From NCBI RefSeq assembly GCF_022581195.2, contig NC_061463.1:9548001-9612000 (forward strand): a DNA stretch of 64,000 nt, in the 5' to 3' direction. The stretch is from Helicoverpa zea (Eukaryota > Arthropoda > Insecta > Lepidoptera > Noctuidae). The first letter of the stretch is position 1. Each line of letters opens with the position of its first letter. A program made the position numbers and the translations under genes. The notes beneath the pieces were generated by a model. That model had not been told where the DNA came from and did no database searches. It saw nothing but the letters and a program-made list of their open reading frames with translations. Positions 36,675-48,894 of this stretch are shown one piece after another.

Positions 36675-36740
36675 ATCCTTCTCCGCGTGAGAGGAGGCTA
36701 GTGCTCAGCAGTGGGACTATAAAAAGGCTGTAACAGATAA
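36675..36740 (+). repeat. LINE/SINE 3'-end fragment, family E (diverged)
   Basis: CTCCGCGTGAGAGGAGGCTA, GCTCAGCAGTGGGACTAT and AAAAGGCTGTAACAGAT follow the GAGGCC ... CAGCAGTGGAC ... TAGGCTG pattern at 38468-38543. The trinucleotide tail is lost. Confidence 0.55.
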
Positions 36741-37204
36741 CAGCAGGGAAATACCAATAAGTGGCACCTAGATTAACTAATATATTATGTACAGAACCTT
36801 ATTTACTAATCAACAAACCAGCAATACCTTCTAAGGGCACAGTGGAAAAATTACCAGAGTACTTCAAAGAAATCCTTTGTACAGGCAACTCTTACGCTAA
36901 TACAACACACTATTATACCTCAGCCCGTAGGTGTGAATACCAATAATATTTCATTATTATTTATTATAGGATGACGTTATTTATTCGAGCATTTTTATTT
37001 ATAGAGCAGTTTCATTGATCGCGTAGGTGAATTAAAGTACGGTCACTGTTATATCATGCATGGTATATTATTGTTCAGGTGGGAATAAGCAGTGTTTTGT
37101 CTCTTAATGGGTCGATTGAAAAACGATTAGTGGAATAGTAAACTATGAATTATTGAGAGATATTTTATTTTAGAATTATTGATTGATGATTATTGATTTA
37201 TTAT

Positions 37205-37244
37205 AATTTGCAAAAGCCTTTTATGCAAAAGGCTTTTGCAAATT
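37205..37244. repeat. Perfect 18-bp hairpin with 4-base loop
   Basis: AATTTGCAAAAGCCTTTT (37205-37222) and its exact reverse complement (37227-37244) flank the loop ATGC. Such a tight perfect palindrome can extrude as a cruciform and is usually unstable. It may be a solo fold-back remnant. A TTATTGATT-rich AT stretch precedes it. Confidence 0.9.
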
Positions 37245-37774
37245 CAGTATAATATAATCATGCATTATTAAACCACGTAAGTTCATATTACCATCAGTAT
37301 GTTATTTATGTAACTTTAATACATTTAAGTACGTGTTATCACTCATTAATTTTCAACAGTTCATTAGCTAAACTCCAACCAAATATAAATTTGATCGCTT
37401 ATTTACTAGATAATTAAGTAAATATAGGTATCAGTCTAAGAACTTTCTTAATTTCAAAACTTCATATTAGTTTCCTCAGATACAAAACCACATACAGCTT
37501 AATAAAATAAGTCTGCACAAATAAAAAAGTTGTGCGAAAGTTATAATATTATACTGAGCATACGTTACTTGGGAAACAAAGTAAATAACACCTTACGTGT
37601 TAATTACTGATATCTGAGGGCACGGCAGTGCGCGAGCCAAGTCTCGAGCAAAGCGGGCACGGCCGTACCATCCTTTTCTCAAAGCTATTTCTCCCTGTTA
37701 TATATTCGATGTGCACAGGGCTTATCACTATAATTATAGTAAAATTAAAAACTAATAATATAGTAATTGCTGTC

Positions 37775-37865
37775 ATTGAACATCTTTGGTAGACAATATT
37801 GTTACTCAGCTGTATCCAGCTAGACTGGAAGCCCACCCAAGCATAGTTGTGAAGAGGCCAAGCAG
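37775..37865 (+). mobile_element. SINE, family 3, internally deleted copy
   Basis: GCTGTCATTGAACATCTTTG is joined after only about 12 bases to TTACTCAGCTGTATCCAGCT, then GACTGGAAGCCC and GCATAGTTGTGAAGAGG. The missing middle (compare 21393-21592) indicates an internal deletion of about 90 bp. Confidence 0.65.
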
Positions 37866-38467
37866 ATGACTAAATATTGATTTAATCTACAAAAAAATTA
37901 ACAGACCTTTGCTTCTATGATTTTATAGAGAGACTTGGCAGTTTTTTTACATGTATGTTTTCGTTGATTTTTATTATCATGAGGTCACGTCACACCATCA
38001 AGCACGGCTAAGAGATTGTTCGTTCGTGCAGACAGAATTATATCACATTATATTCCACCATCTTGGACTTGAATGAAGCCCCGAATTAATGCGGTATCAT
38101 TTCTACGTGCCATATTATATGATTGTAATTACAGTGGCCACTTTATGGTAGGTATTCTTGTAACGTCGCGGAACGTAAGTAGAAATAAAGTGTCGGATTT
38201 CTTTTTAATTAAATGTTTTTGTTTGTTATGTTGGTTCTTAGTTTCTATGTTTACTGTTTTGTTTATAGTATTTTTAGACCTTTATTGAAATAAAGAACTT
38301 ACATTAAATATGTTCTTGTCATTATGTTATGATTAAATAATGAACTAATTAAAATGTTGTAACGCCTTTCATATATGTAATTGTATTCATATGCAAATAT
38401 CTACTTAAATCCTTTAACTTTGACGGAAAAACATGGTGTGACAAAATAAATTCGACGCAATCGTCGA

Positions 38468-38543
38468 TCTCAGTGGCGTGCACTTGGAGAGGCCTATGTC
38501 CAGCAGTGGACTGCGATAGGCTGATGATGATGATGATGAATCG
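38468..38543 (+). repeat. LINE/SINE 3' end with (GAT)n tail, family E
   Basis: GTGGCGTGCACTTGGAGAGG, CCTATGTCCAGCAGTGGACT and GCGATAGGCTGATGATGATG form the common lepidopteran 3' end shared by RTE-type LINEs and their dependent SINEs (recalled, not searched). Only the last 75 bases remain, typical of severe 5' truncation. Confidence 0.75.
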
Positions 38544-38549
38544 TCGTTC

Positions 38550-41090
38550 ACTTCTATAAGAATTCATACATAGGAACCCCATTCATAACTAATCTTTTCC
38601 CATAGCTTATAATAATAGTAGTATGTATGTACATAATTTCCATAACAACACAATTTATACAGAACCCATATTAGTAACAGGTCAAGAGGAGAACATAACC
38701 GTTTGGAAACCGCCCAAATAACGCATTGTATTCGTTTCGTACAAGTGTATCTGCTACTTTATATTTGGCACAATGGATCACGAAAAATTATGATTAATAT
38801 GAAATTAATGTGTTTTTGGGTTTACTACGTCATATTGAATGATAAAAAAGGTATGCTTTCGGGCTGAAATAGCTAAACCGATTTCATGAAATGGGTATGC
38901 AGTTTAACGTAATCTGGAAATGATTTTTCAGCCAGTACGGAAAATATTTCCCTAGAAATTCTCATATAACTATCAAATAGTCGACCAACTATCAAGCTGT
39001 ATTAACTTATGGCAAGAAAGAGCTAGTTTACAATTTAGACTACCTAATATCGCCCTTTAAACAAGTAAAAAGATTATCTTCCTCGAAGATTTTGTTCTCG
39101 AAACCTCTACTACCTACATAAGTATACGCATATCATATGGTACGTATAGCAACTGTAACGCGACGATCAAATATCGTCGGTACATGCTAATCACGATGAT
39201 GACAAACTAACAGAGAGTACGTAGTGTGGTCCCCACGTGGGTGTGACCACATGCTAAGATCGAAAACAAACGTCGTGCGTCACAGTGTCATTGTAATGCT
39301 GGGTGCACACTGATAGAATTTAATTTTGATTTTTTTTTTACCGACTGTGGTAAAGGAAAGGTAAGGTTTTTAATGAAAGAGTGAACTATGGTGGATTTAT
39401 TCAATGAGAAAGCAATCAAGATAATTTAAGCTTAATAATACTCAAATATTCATGTGGCATTAATTTTGAAACCGGTCTACAAGCGTTGCTCTTACAAAAA
39501 CTGTTTGAATTGTCGCGTTATCATGACAAATATAGGTATTGTAACTAAATGTAACACTCAAGTACCAATAACCCTTAACAAAGAACCATTTTCTTTGATT
39601 TGATCAGAATTTCTGGACTTTAGAAGGGCCCTGAAAAAATATCGAATTCCCAGAAAAACGAAGTGGTAATAAAATGACGTAACTCTCACATTTCGACTGA
39701 AACTGCGTCATAAAAAGATGACACTAATGCATTATGAAGAATAGGCATTCAGGAACATGAAGTCATTATTTACCAGTATTTCGATTACTGGTTCAATTGC
39801 CTACAAGTCTAAATAAGGAGTGACTAGTAAAACATTCACAGCTGGGCTTTGCGTCATAATATAATACATATATTAAAAGGAGGTCAGTACGAAAGCAATA
39901 GGTTTGGTGTTGTTGATGAAATGGTCACAGATTTGTTTACATCTCTTTGGCGAACATTAAACAGCTCACTGTTGGTATTGTTTTAAATATGGGGTCACGT
40001 CTTTCTGTGGCACGTCGAAACTTATTTATTAATAGAACTTCAATGAGACGTATTTACAGGAGTATTATGCTCCCTTTTTATCAATATTTTGAACCATTTG
40101 ACGTCTCTTAATGGGAAAATTTAAAAAGCATTCATGAGTTTCGATTACACAGTCATAGAAAAATTGACATGCCATTGTCAGAAATGCGCTTCAATTTATA
40201 CACATATTCAATTTATACATATAACATCTCTTCAAGTATAAAGGTGCAATGTTTTGTATAGTCATGGAAACACTCAACAGAGTCTAACACACTAAACTAA
40301 TAAAACTGTAACACAACCCTTTTCGAAGCTCAATCATTTTACGTCAACATCAGCTGTTGCTTTTTGGTCAAGCAGGATTCGTACACGACACAAAGAAAAA
40401 TAATCCCATCCATCAATGTGTCACTGCCTTTACAATATACCAACATAAGAGCTAATTGTATTGAGAGCTCATGATTCGAGAGGCCCAAATATGGAACAAC
40501 TTCAAGGGCAGTCGGACAAAAGTGTACCAAAAAAACTTTATCTACTGTTTGTTTTTTTTTTACACAGCTGTCATGGTAAGATGAGCTCAGCGTAATTAAT
40601 TTTGAATCATTTGTTATGGTAGTCTTTGCAAATGAAGTTTTTTATGCCAAACTTTTTTTGGAATAGAAAAAAAATATGCAAAAAGGATTCGAAATTAGAA
40701 TGTGTTATTAACTGTTCATTGACATAGACACTTCAACTTATGCGAAGATAAAAAATAACGGTGAACACACACGTGGAAACATTAATTATAATCCATTGCA
40801 TGCTTAAATCCTATAATTATTCGCGAGTTTCAAAGAACCGTTAAAGCCAGACGGTTGATGCATTAAACCGAAATTTTATTGTTCTCCTTTAATGGCCGCC
40901 ACTCTGACGTCTAGGGATATTATTAGTTTGCCTATTGTTATGTGAATTGTACATGAAGTATGCATAAGGAATCATCTAACTAAATTGAAAAGGTATGGTT
41001 TGCTTTTGAGAAGTGGTTATATATAAGTGAACTTTACATATGTATTTTAGAAACTATTTTATTGCTTAGGTATTTGATGAAGTGGAAGTT
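38550..41090. other. Gene-free stretch, nothing recognised
   Basis: No gene or repeat identified. Short frames at 40339-40530 and elsewhere carry no domain. Confidence 0.5.
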
Positions 41091-41091
41091 C

Positions 41092-41216
41092 GCCTGAGGA
41101 TGATTGTCGGCTAAGGCGGCTGTTCTCATGTAATCAGCCATCTGTGCAGGACATATAGAGCACAAGCATTTGCGCAGACACTCATTACAAAGTAAACTCA
41201 TTCCTTCATATTGTGT
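41092..41216 (-). mobile_element. SINE, family 1, 3' half
   Basis: GTCGGCTAAGGCGGCTGTTC, TCATGTAATCAGCC, GCAGGACATATAGAGCAC and GCATTTGCGCAGACACTC align in order with the left part of the full SINE at 46084-46447. On the minus strand this is the 3' half. The tRNA-like head is missing. Confidence 0.75.
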
Positions 41217-42589
41217 TAGGTTTCAGAGCCGATAATATCTACCAATAAAAACAATCTCTATACTATGCATAACTCCTATATTTTCTGCCAGCAATTCCTA
41301 ACCTGCTCTAGCCTTGAGCATCCTCCGGCAACTGGTTAATCCGAATCAAGTGAACTGACGGCTTGACACTCGTAATTGAATGATAAGCTTCGAAGGGCAT
41401 TTAGCGATGATATGAAGTCACACATTGAATTCCAAGATATTTTTGATCGTATCAGATACTTATGTCATCTTTGAAGTTTATTTTTGTTGACGTCAAATGT
41501 TGAGTGTGTGAAGAATACTAATGTGGGAAGTAAATTGTATTTTTATTGGAATTATTAAATTGACTTTTCAAAAAAGTGTGGTGGGATAGAAATCACGTAG
41601 GTATGCCTGGTAGATCTGGCTGGATTTTTTGCGAAATTTGGTTTCTTGAATGTTACAAATATTGCTGCTGATGTAACTATGTCTATAATAGTCAGTAGAA
41701 TTTAAAAAGTTTAGTTTAGGTAAGTGGACGTCAAAATAACAAAAAGAAAGAATTAGAAAAAGGTATTAATCACCTGGGAATTTATAGTTGCTTCATTGAC
41801 TTGTATTTACTAATAAGGTGCATGACCTATCTACGTTGAATGTTTACAAAATTGAATATCTTACAATGAAACGTGACTTTTTATTAATTTTAATTCTGAT
41901 AATCATTTTGCATGCAACTGTACAATGAAGAAAAAACTTATGCATTAAAAAAATATGTTCCATTTTGACTGTGAAAAAAGTATTTTATTGTACCAATTGT
42001 TATGTTATTTTAAACCTTTGAAATTTTAATAACGAGTATTATAAAACTGGCCTAACATTGACTGAGGCCGAAATTCAATATTCAGGTTAAGGTCAAAATA
42101 GACTAGTAATTTAGTAGTTTTAAACGTAGGCGGTGTTTTGTGAGCCTATCATTATATTAACTAGGTATGGTAATTTATGGAATCCATGAATATCTAAGTT
42201 TAGATTACATTGCAGTCGAGCAACTGAATTATGAATTTTACTTTTATTTTTACAGTTATAAGTATCATTGATTGATCGTTGATGAGTTTATACTATAGTT
42301 ACGCTATTAAGGGATGATTTTTCAATAACCAGATAACTTTTAACTGAAGAATATGTTTGACGTTTTGACAGCTTTTGAATAACACCTACATACATATATG
42401 GGCTCGTGAATCCTTTGTCATCCATAGTAGGTATGTGACAGATTCGCCCACCAATCAGACTGTGAGTTACGATTCTCGTTCGTGCGAGTCGCAAAATTAT
42501 TCGCACTTTCGTGACAGTGAAATTCATGCGCATTAACTTGTAACTAATAGCAATCAATTTATAATATTTGTAGAAACTTTATTGTTGAA

Positions 42590-42798
42590 GACTCTGTCCA
42601 ACAGAGTGACAGCAACATGCTGAGCAAGGGCCTTTTCGCGTGGATGTGACGCATATTTCCCCCACTATTGTGTATTGTCTTCTGTAGTTCTATGTTATTA
42701 TTAATTGGTTTTTGTTTGTATTATTGTTTGTATTTGTCTATGCGTTATGTCCATGTGAATAAATGTATTTTCTTTCTTTTCTTCTTTCTTTCTTTAAG
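42590..42798 (+). mobile_element. LINE-like 3' end with AATAAA and (CTTT)n tail
   Basis: A T-rich untranslated-type stretch ends with AATAAA (42758-42763) and, about 10 bases later, a CTTT-type simple repeat (42771-42796). This layout, polyadenylation signal followed by a simple-sequence tail, is usual for some LINE 3' ends. The upstream AGAGTGACAGCAACATGCTG and GGGCCTTTTCGCGTGGATG are not coding. Family unknown. Confidence 0.45.
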
Positions 42799-42938
42799 AC
42801 ACTATTTATATCAGATTTACGAATTAAATACAGCCTATAATCTGTTCACTTTCTTGGCCAGTCACGGACGTGTTTTATTAAGCGTTCGTGATACTTTTCA
42901 TTATATTTATCTACTTTTATTAATTCAATTATTGCCCA

Positions 42939-43096
42939 CTAGCTTCTGCCCGCAATTTCACCCTCATCCAGTGAAAACTTCAGCATGAACCCAGATAAAA
43001 AAAGCTTATAACCTCCCTCGATAAATGGGCTTTCTAACATTAAAAAAGAATTTCAATTCTTCATTTTGATAGGTTAAGTTTATAATATTAGTATAA
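42939..43096 (-). mobile_element. Helitron-like family-B variant
   Basis: On the minus strand it ends GGGCAGAAGCTAG, with T following (CTAG at 42939-42942). It contains a GCAGAAGC/ATTGCGGG-type end and CATTTATCGAGGGAGG, and starts near ATACTAATATTATAAAC. The order matches 61627-61740. It has 5' and 3' ends but a shrunken middle. Confidence 0.7.
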
Positions 43097-43099
43097 ATA

Positions 43100-45655
43100 A
43101 ATACTTATCTACTTTAAACCTCACTCTATCACGTCTTCTTTATCAATCATATCAAATAAAACCAGACAATACCATTCATAAAAAACACAATTCAACCGCA
43201 TTGAAACAAGTAATACAACAATGCAAGTGCATCGTAAGCCATGCATTATGTGATAATGTAACACATTCCTATTCCGACCTCGTGATACAAAGGAACAACC
43301 ATTGTTATGTCATTTACATTATTTTTGATATAAGCCACTGTTTTATTGTGACTTATCGGGTTTTTGGGGGTCCCTTGGAGAAGCTAGAAAACCTTTTGAA
43401 TGGTGCTCTATCGTTACAAATAGGTACCTATCTACAGTGATCGTCAAATGTTTTTGTTACTTGAGTGATCTTTGCATGCATTTACGTTGTTTTTACTGGA
43501 CAAATTTGGAACAATGTTATATGACAAGAACTATAGGTACGTACGGGAGAGAAATTGCTAACTTGTTTATTATAATTAAGCTGGTGAAGTTAATGCTAAT
43601 TTAAAATTCTATAACCCTATCAGATTTAGAACACAAAAGCTATTAGGTATTTAGGTCAGCACCGGGTGATCAATAAGCCATTATTTTAGTTCAACATCAT
43701 TAAGTGTTCATCGTCAGTACCTGCAAACCAAATAGGTTTAGTACCTATAGAGTGCCTGTTTCCATTTTTCATCACTTCATGTTATAAAACTAAGTCTAAC
43801 AGCAAAAAATACTGAATAGATTGTAGCTTTTGCCAATATTAAAAAAAAATATTCATGACAAAGGATTAGGCAATCATAGATATACCTCATACAATATTCT
43901 ATATTCAAAATCAGACAGCTCACTAGCTACACACAAGTTTATTTTGTACAGAACCCAGCATTATTTTGTCGCTTCACACTTCAACAGATTTATCTAAGTC
44001 TATCTAGAATCCAGTACGTGATTCAATCTTCATTGTTTCATAATCGATATTCCTTACAGGTGTTGCTTGTTCAGATACAAGCAGATTTGTTGAAATATGA
44101 ATAATCGAGTAGCAATCGAACAATATGTAGGAAAAACATTGAACTAACTGTTCACATGGTTAGAATTGAAATGAAAAGGTGAATAAACTTAGTATTTTTC
44201 CTATTGTGGAGGTTTTCCATAAAAGTAGTAAATGATTCTTAATTCATAGGCAAACTCGAGAGTCTTCCATGCATTGCTATAAAACAGTTTCAAAATTAGA
44301 CAATCTTGAAGGCGTACTTTGACAGGAAATCTCTCAATTTAAAATCACTTTGAAATGACACTTGAAAAGTAAGTGAAAAAGCCTGATCATAAATAGAAAT
44401 AGGCCATCTAACATATTATTTTCTAATCGAATCTGTAGTTCCTATGTTTACTGCGTTAAAACCAACAAACAAACTCACACACTCTTACCCACATCAAATC
44501 CTAATCAATATTTCTATATCAAATAATGTTTTATTAATGACACAATAAACCTTGTGCAGTAAATACAACCAGCGATATAAATCCACATAATATAGAAAGC
44601 AATAAAGACAGAGATCACGTAGTGAGCCAGTTTTTGTTGTGTGTGTGTCGTGAGCATATTAATTTAGTATAAGCATAGCTTTAGATACGTTCGATGCCTT
44701 ATTTGTTTTGGTTTATTCATTGTTTTGGATACGAATGTTTTGACGATCTGGTATTTTTAGGGAAATATTTTGAGATACCTAGAGTTTTTTTAGCTCGTAC
44801 GTATACCTACTTAGGTCACAATATAAGAACCGAACCCATCATATCGAAGCAGCCGATGATTACATACAAGGTGTTGATTTGCATTTGTGCCATAGTTCAG
44901 GAGGAGGACATACAATACGTAAATAATCGATTGGAATTACAGTAGATGGGAAATAACTAATATGCACTGCTTTTTTTGTCACTGTAATGTCGTGGTATTT
45001 CCGAAGTAATCCAATTTTATGAATGAAATTTATGAGTGATCATTGCGTATGCTTTGTGTTTGCGTTAGTGTGAGGGTGCAGCACTGTTTTAACGCCAGTA
45101 ACATACGCGCCAAGTTTAAATAAGGCTAGATGACATTTACGGAATTCCGAAAAAAAATTAAAGAAAAAAAATTACGTACCAATTTTTTTATTGATTTGGG
45201 TCGAGAATCATTAGCATAATTACCTCCTTGAATATGGCACGGATGCAAATCAACAGCTTGTATTGCTTAGAATAAAAATAATTTAATCATAGGAAATAAT
45301 TTTCTTTATATTATTTAACAAAGGTACCTCTCACAAACATAACACATCTGAAATAACATAAAACTACTAAAATAATCAACAGATGCATTTTTATAGTGGA
45401 CCACTGACTACCATGCTACATGACGTCACAAAAAGCATGTTCCTACCACTTTGTGAAGTTCACCCACTATCCCAGAGTTGCCATTAAATTGAGTTGCCGG
45501 TAATTGACAAAGTTACGCCATTAAAGTTTTATTTTAAACTTCGGGGGAAATGTCGGCCTCAACGGCCAGTTGTAACTTTGATAACTGTTAAATTAATCGC
45601 TGAGAAAAACCCTGTTTCGGCAAAAAAATGATGTAATGAGATCGAGACCTTACTT
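43100..45655. other. Gene-free stretch, nothing recognised
   Basis: No gene or repeat identified. Acceptor-like TATTCCTTACAG near 44048-44059 is followed by GTGTTG, not a donor consensus, and no exon is evident. Confidence 0.5.
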
Positions 45656-45776
45656 ACATCTATACTAATGTTATAAAGAGACAAACTTTGTTTGTTTGTA
45701 ATGAATAGGCTCAAAAACTACTGGACCGTTTTTTTTAATTCTTTCACCATTCGAAAGCTACATTATCCACGAGTAA

Positions 45777-45807
45777 TCCAAACTAATATTATAAATGCGA
45801 AAGTAAC

Positions 45808-45838
<31 letters not shown>

Positions 45839-46053
45839 TTTCTTCACGCCTAAACTACTGAACCGATTTGTGTGAAATTTGGTACAAGACATACATAGTT
45901 TGAAACTTGAGAAAGGACATAGGATAGTTTTCATTACAAAAAAAAATAAATAGAAATAAAATTATTCCGGACATATAGCGCCATCTATTGGTCAAATCAA
46001 AAATCTGCTGGTAGTCACTATTCCACGCGAACGAAGTTGCGGGCAAAAGCTAG
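45777..46053 (+). mobile_element. Helitron-like Lep1-like element (copy 2), nested
   Basis: It starts TCCAAACTAATATTATAAAT and carries a GTCT tandem run at about 45811-45838. It ends with a CGCG-type hairpin and GCGGGCAAAAGCTAG (CTAG 46050-46053). Body words match 16475-16731 and 52098-52367. It interrupts the family-B Helitron between GAGTAA and CAGGCTATATTTTAT, so it is younger than its host. Confidence 0.9.
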
Positions 46054-46083
46054 CAGGCTATATTTTATCCCGGTACGGGCAGT

Positions 46084-46447
46084 GATGATGTCCTCCTAGC
46101 CGATTATCGGCTACGGCGGCTGTTCTCATGTAAGAAGATTAGCCAACTACGCAGGACATATTATAGTGCACGAGCATTTGCGCAGACACAAGTGCACTCA
46201 CTATTCCTTAACTCTCATAGCCCGATGGGACGGTAATCCGACACGACCGGAGAGAGATCAGGCGCAGGACCGACATTTACGTGCTCTCCGATGCACGGGT
46301 GTATCAATCACCAGCTTCCAGGCTCCGGGCTGCTTTGTGAAAGTCTTCTAAAACCCACAAAGCGATTTCGGCCCGACTCGGGAATCGAACCCGAGACCTC
46401 GTGCTTAGCAGCCGCACTAGCGACAGCTAGACCAACGAGGCAGTCAA
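46084..46447 (-). mobile_element. Full-length tRNA-derived SINE, family 1, with 12-bp target duplication
   Basis: On the minus strand the head reads TGCCTCGTTGGTCTAGCTG (A box, 46424-46434), then GGTTCGATTCC (a perfect B box, 46381-46391), so it can be transcribed by RNA polymerase III. The body is about 280 bp and the 3' end is GGACATCATC, a short trinucleotide tail. GGTACGGGCAGT flanks it on both sides (46072-46083, 46448-46459), proving target-primed insertion into the family-B Helitron. A second copy, 3' half only, is at 41092-41216. It must borrow a LINE reverse transcriptase. Confidence 0.92.
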
Positions 46448-46509
46448 GGTACGGGCAGTAGTTACCACGGAACGCGGGTAAAACCGCGGGAAAACGGCTA
46501 GTCGTTTAT

Positions 46510-48290
46510 ACATATGTGCTATGTGTCAATACTTAGATGGATTTTCGGGTGAATGGAAGAGTGTATTAAGTGAGCAAGCGATGAATGTATTCACTATCTT
46601 TTTCCCGGAGCTTCCCCTATATTTTAAGGGAATGATACTTTCTTTTATTTACTTAATTATATATCCTATTTATACATACATATTTTCCATATCCTACCTA
46701 ATTTAAAAAAAAGCGGATTATTTTAAGTACAAGGATTTCCCTATGTTCATTTCAAACATGTATCCATCCACTGTCCATATTCAGTTAGATCACGTTTTTT
46801 TAAGACTTCATCAGCAACTATGATTTTAAAAACTTACACCAGTAGATAGGTACTTTGATACATCGCTTTCACAATAATGTCAATAAAGTCTGAATTGAGA
46901 CTTACCTAATAAAACGATCATTACTTGTCTTTGTACTTGTCTCATCAAAAAGGAATATAAAAACAAAAGAGGTATATAAAATTGAGTTGTCTCTCAGTCT
47001 CTGCCCGCATCAGTTAATTGAAAGAACGAGTAACTAAAGTGATTGTTATGAATGTTACAACTTCATTGTTTAGAGGAAAATAAGTCTTTTGACTCCAGAC
47101 ACTCATGGCTTTTGCGATATTTCTTTTTCTTCAGAATCTTTCATCCGACACAATTACAACAGGATAACATACTTTTTTTACACATTTTATTCTAGCAAAT
47201 AGTTGCCTTGGGATACAGTCAAACCCCGGGGGGAAACTAGTATTAAATAAAAAAATGTAATCCCCTAACACCGATGAAGTGGTAAACGGTCAAAAGCACT
47301 TTCCAATTAACACCAATTAGTGAATATTCGTCAGTTAAATGCTCTAATACGGAATGTTGATTCCGAAATGTTTCATTTTACAGCAAACTACCACAAAGCG
47401 AAGAGAATTTAATTTAGTTAAGCGTTGTTTCATTTGGTTTACTTGTATGCTGAAATTCGTATGCGTATGAGCTGAATTTGACGCATATTTACATGCATTC
47501 ATGCATGCATGCGTTTATTGCTCGTTTGTTCGTTCTTAGCGTGTTTATTTTTTTAACGAAATTGACGCGTGCTGCAAATGTTTCTAATAAGTACAGTATT
47601 TCTATCAATATAATTTTTATTTATCTTTACGATGCGAAGATAGATATTCACTCGAGTGGTCACTGAAGAAAGCAAATGACAAAACTTATTCCATTTTCAC
47701 CCAGATCGAAACCAAAAATACATATTTATTCCCCAGCAAAAGTAACCAACAAAAAAATAAAAACAAAGACCCACAAACATCCCTATGTACCGTTAATCCG
47801 CAACCCAGTGGGCCCGCCAACCGAACGTGATTCGTATCCCAATACTGCGGAACAACTGCTGACCGAAACGTTGTGATCATCAGACCTTTGTTTTGGCAAA
47901 TCCCTTCGTTGGCTAAACTGGGCTTGGGTTAGATCCTGTACTGGTGTAGATGGTCTTTTCAATTGTAAAGTTAATGCAATTTATTGCCTTGATTATGAAT
48001 TTGAATGATGTGAATTTGATGTGAATCTGCATCGCGAGGGAGCTACTTTAGGTACTGCATTCAGATATTAGGTACTCTATATTGTCTTTTTTCGGGCTCT
48101 AGTCCATCAGTGTCTTTCATGTTCGCGTTTATAATACCAATTAGAAAGGATGTATTAGGTAAAAAAGCTATAAATTAAGTTTTATATGACATGTTATATT
48201 ACTGCCAATTTTCGTCAAACTCAATCAGTCTATTTAAATAGCAATAATATTCCCAAACGGCAAAAACCATGCGCATTGTCGGGACACCAG
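46510..48290. other. Gene-free stretch with a Helitron tail fragment
   Basis: No gene recognised. GGGATACAGTCAAACCCCGG, GGGGAAACTAG at about 47212-47240 looks like a family-B 3' end (CTAG 47237-47240). An ATGCATGC-rich patch occurs near 47495-47512. Frames on both strands at 47676-47880 are chance. Confidence 0.45.
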
Positions 48291-48295
48291 GACAG

Positions 48296-48541
48296 GGACA
48301 CCTTTTTCACACACGGTCGGTTAGCCCCATGGTAAGTTATTAATTAACTTGTGTTATGGGTGCTAACACAACTGATAAACTACATATAGCTACATATATA
48401 CATATTTATAAATACATATCTTAACACCCAGACCACGGCCAACAAGCATGCTCATCACACAAATGTTGACCGAACCGGGAATCGAACCCGGGACCTCAGG
48501 TTCGGCGGTCCGGCATGATGACCATTGCGCCATCGAGGTCG
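48296..48541 (-). mobile_element. tRNA-derived SINE, family 2
   Basis: Minus strand: GACCTCGATGGCGCAATGGT gives an A box, and GGTTCGATTCC with CCGGGTTCG context gives a full B box. The body continues with TTTGTGTGATGAGCATGC, TGTATTTATAAATATGTA, AGCACCCATAACACAAG and GGGGCTAACCGACCG, ending GTGTGTGAAAAAGGTGTCCC. This order fits a common lepidopteran SINE as I recall it. The tail end is not sharply bounded and I see no target duplication. Confidence 0.82.
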
Positions 48542-48894
48542 TCGTCATTCCTAGTCAATATCTAATTACATTTTGATGACATTATTTTAGCTAATGTAAT
48601 ATCAGAAACTGCATTATATAAACAAAACATTTTGTACATTATCCAAAAATTATATGTCATAAACCCGCGGGAAATTTTAATGGCCGCTATAATTACAGTA
48701 TATTGCAAAATTATTGGGACAATAATTTCACGTCCGCGGGGAATCTTGAATGGATTGAAAATCAAATTTACGGTCGGACAGAATAATTCAACAATCGGCT
48801 TTTGCTGTTAACATTTATTGGATTTCATTTAACGGTTACTGGCAACATTTGCATGTAGCTCTACATATCTATATTATTAGGTACTTAAACATTT

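Larger units (their letters stand above)
45659..46501 (+). mobile_element. Helitron-like element, family B, interrupted by two later insertions
   Basis: It starts TCTATACTAATGTTATAAAG after an A (45659) and ends AACGCGGGTAAAACCGCGGG, AAAACGGCTAG (CTAG 46498-46501) before T. The 3' hairpin is CGCGG ... CCGCG. Without its insertions it would be about 200 bp, like 51209-51408. A Lep1-like Helitron (45777-46053) sits after ACGAGTAA, and a SINE (46084-46447) sits inside GGTACGGGCAGT. The element has no coding frame. Confidence 0.88.

Noticed and set aside
45811..45838. GTCT microsatellite as an independent feature
   Set aside because: The run is part of the Lep1-like element and recurs in the copy at 52098.
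46381..46440. tRNA gene-like sequence with perfect B box
   Set aside because: It is the head of a SINE bounded by a target duplication, not a free-standing tRNA gene.
48470..48541. Second tRNA-like sequence
   Set aside because: It continues into a SINE body on the minus strand; the cloverleaf is degraded.
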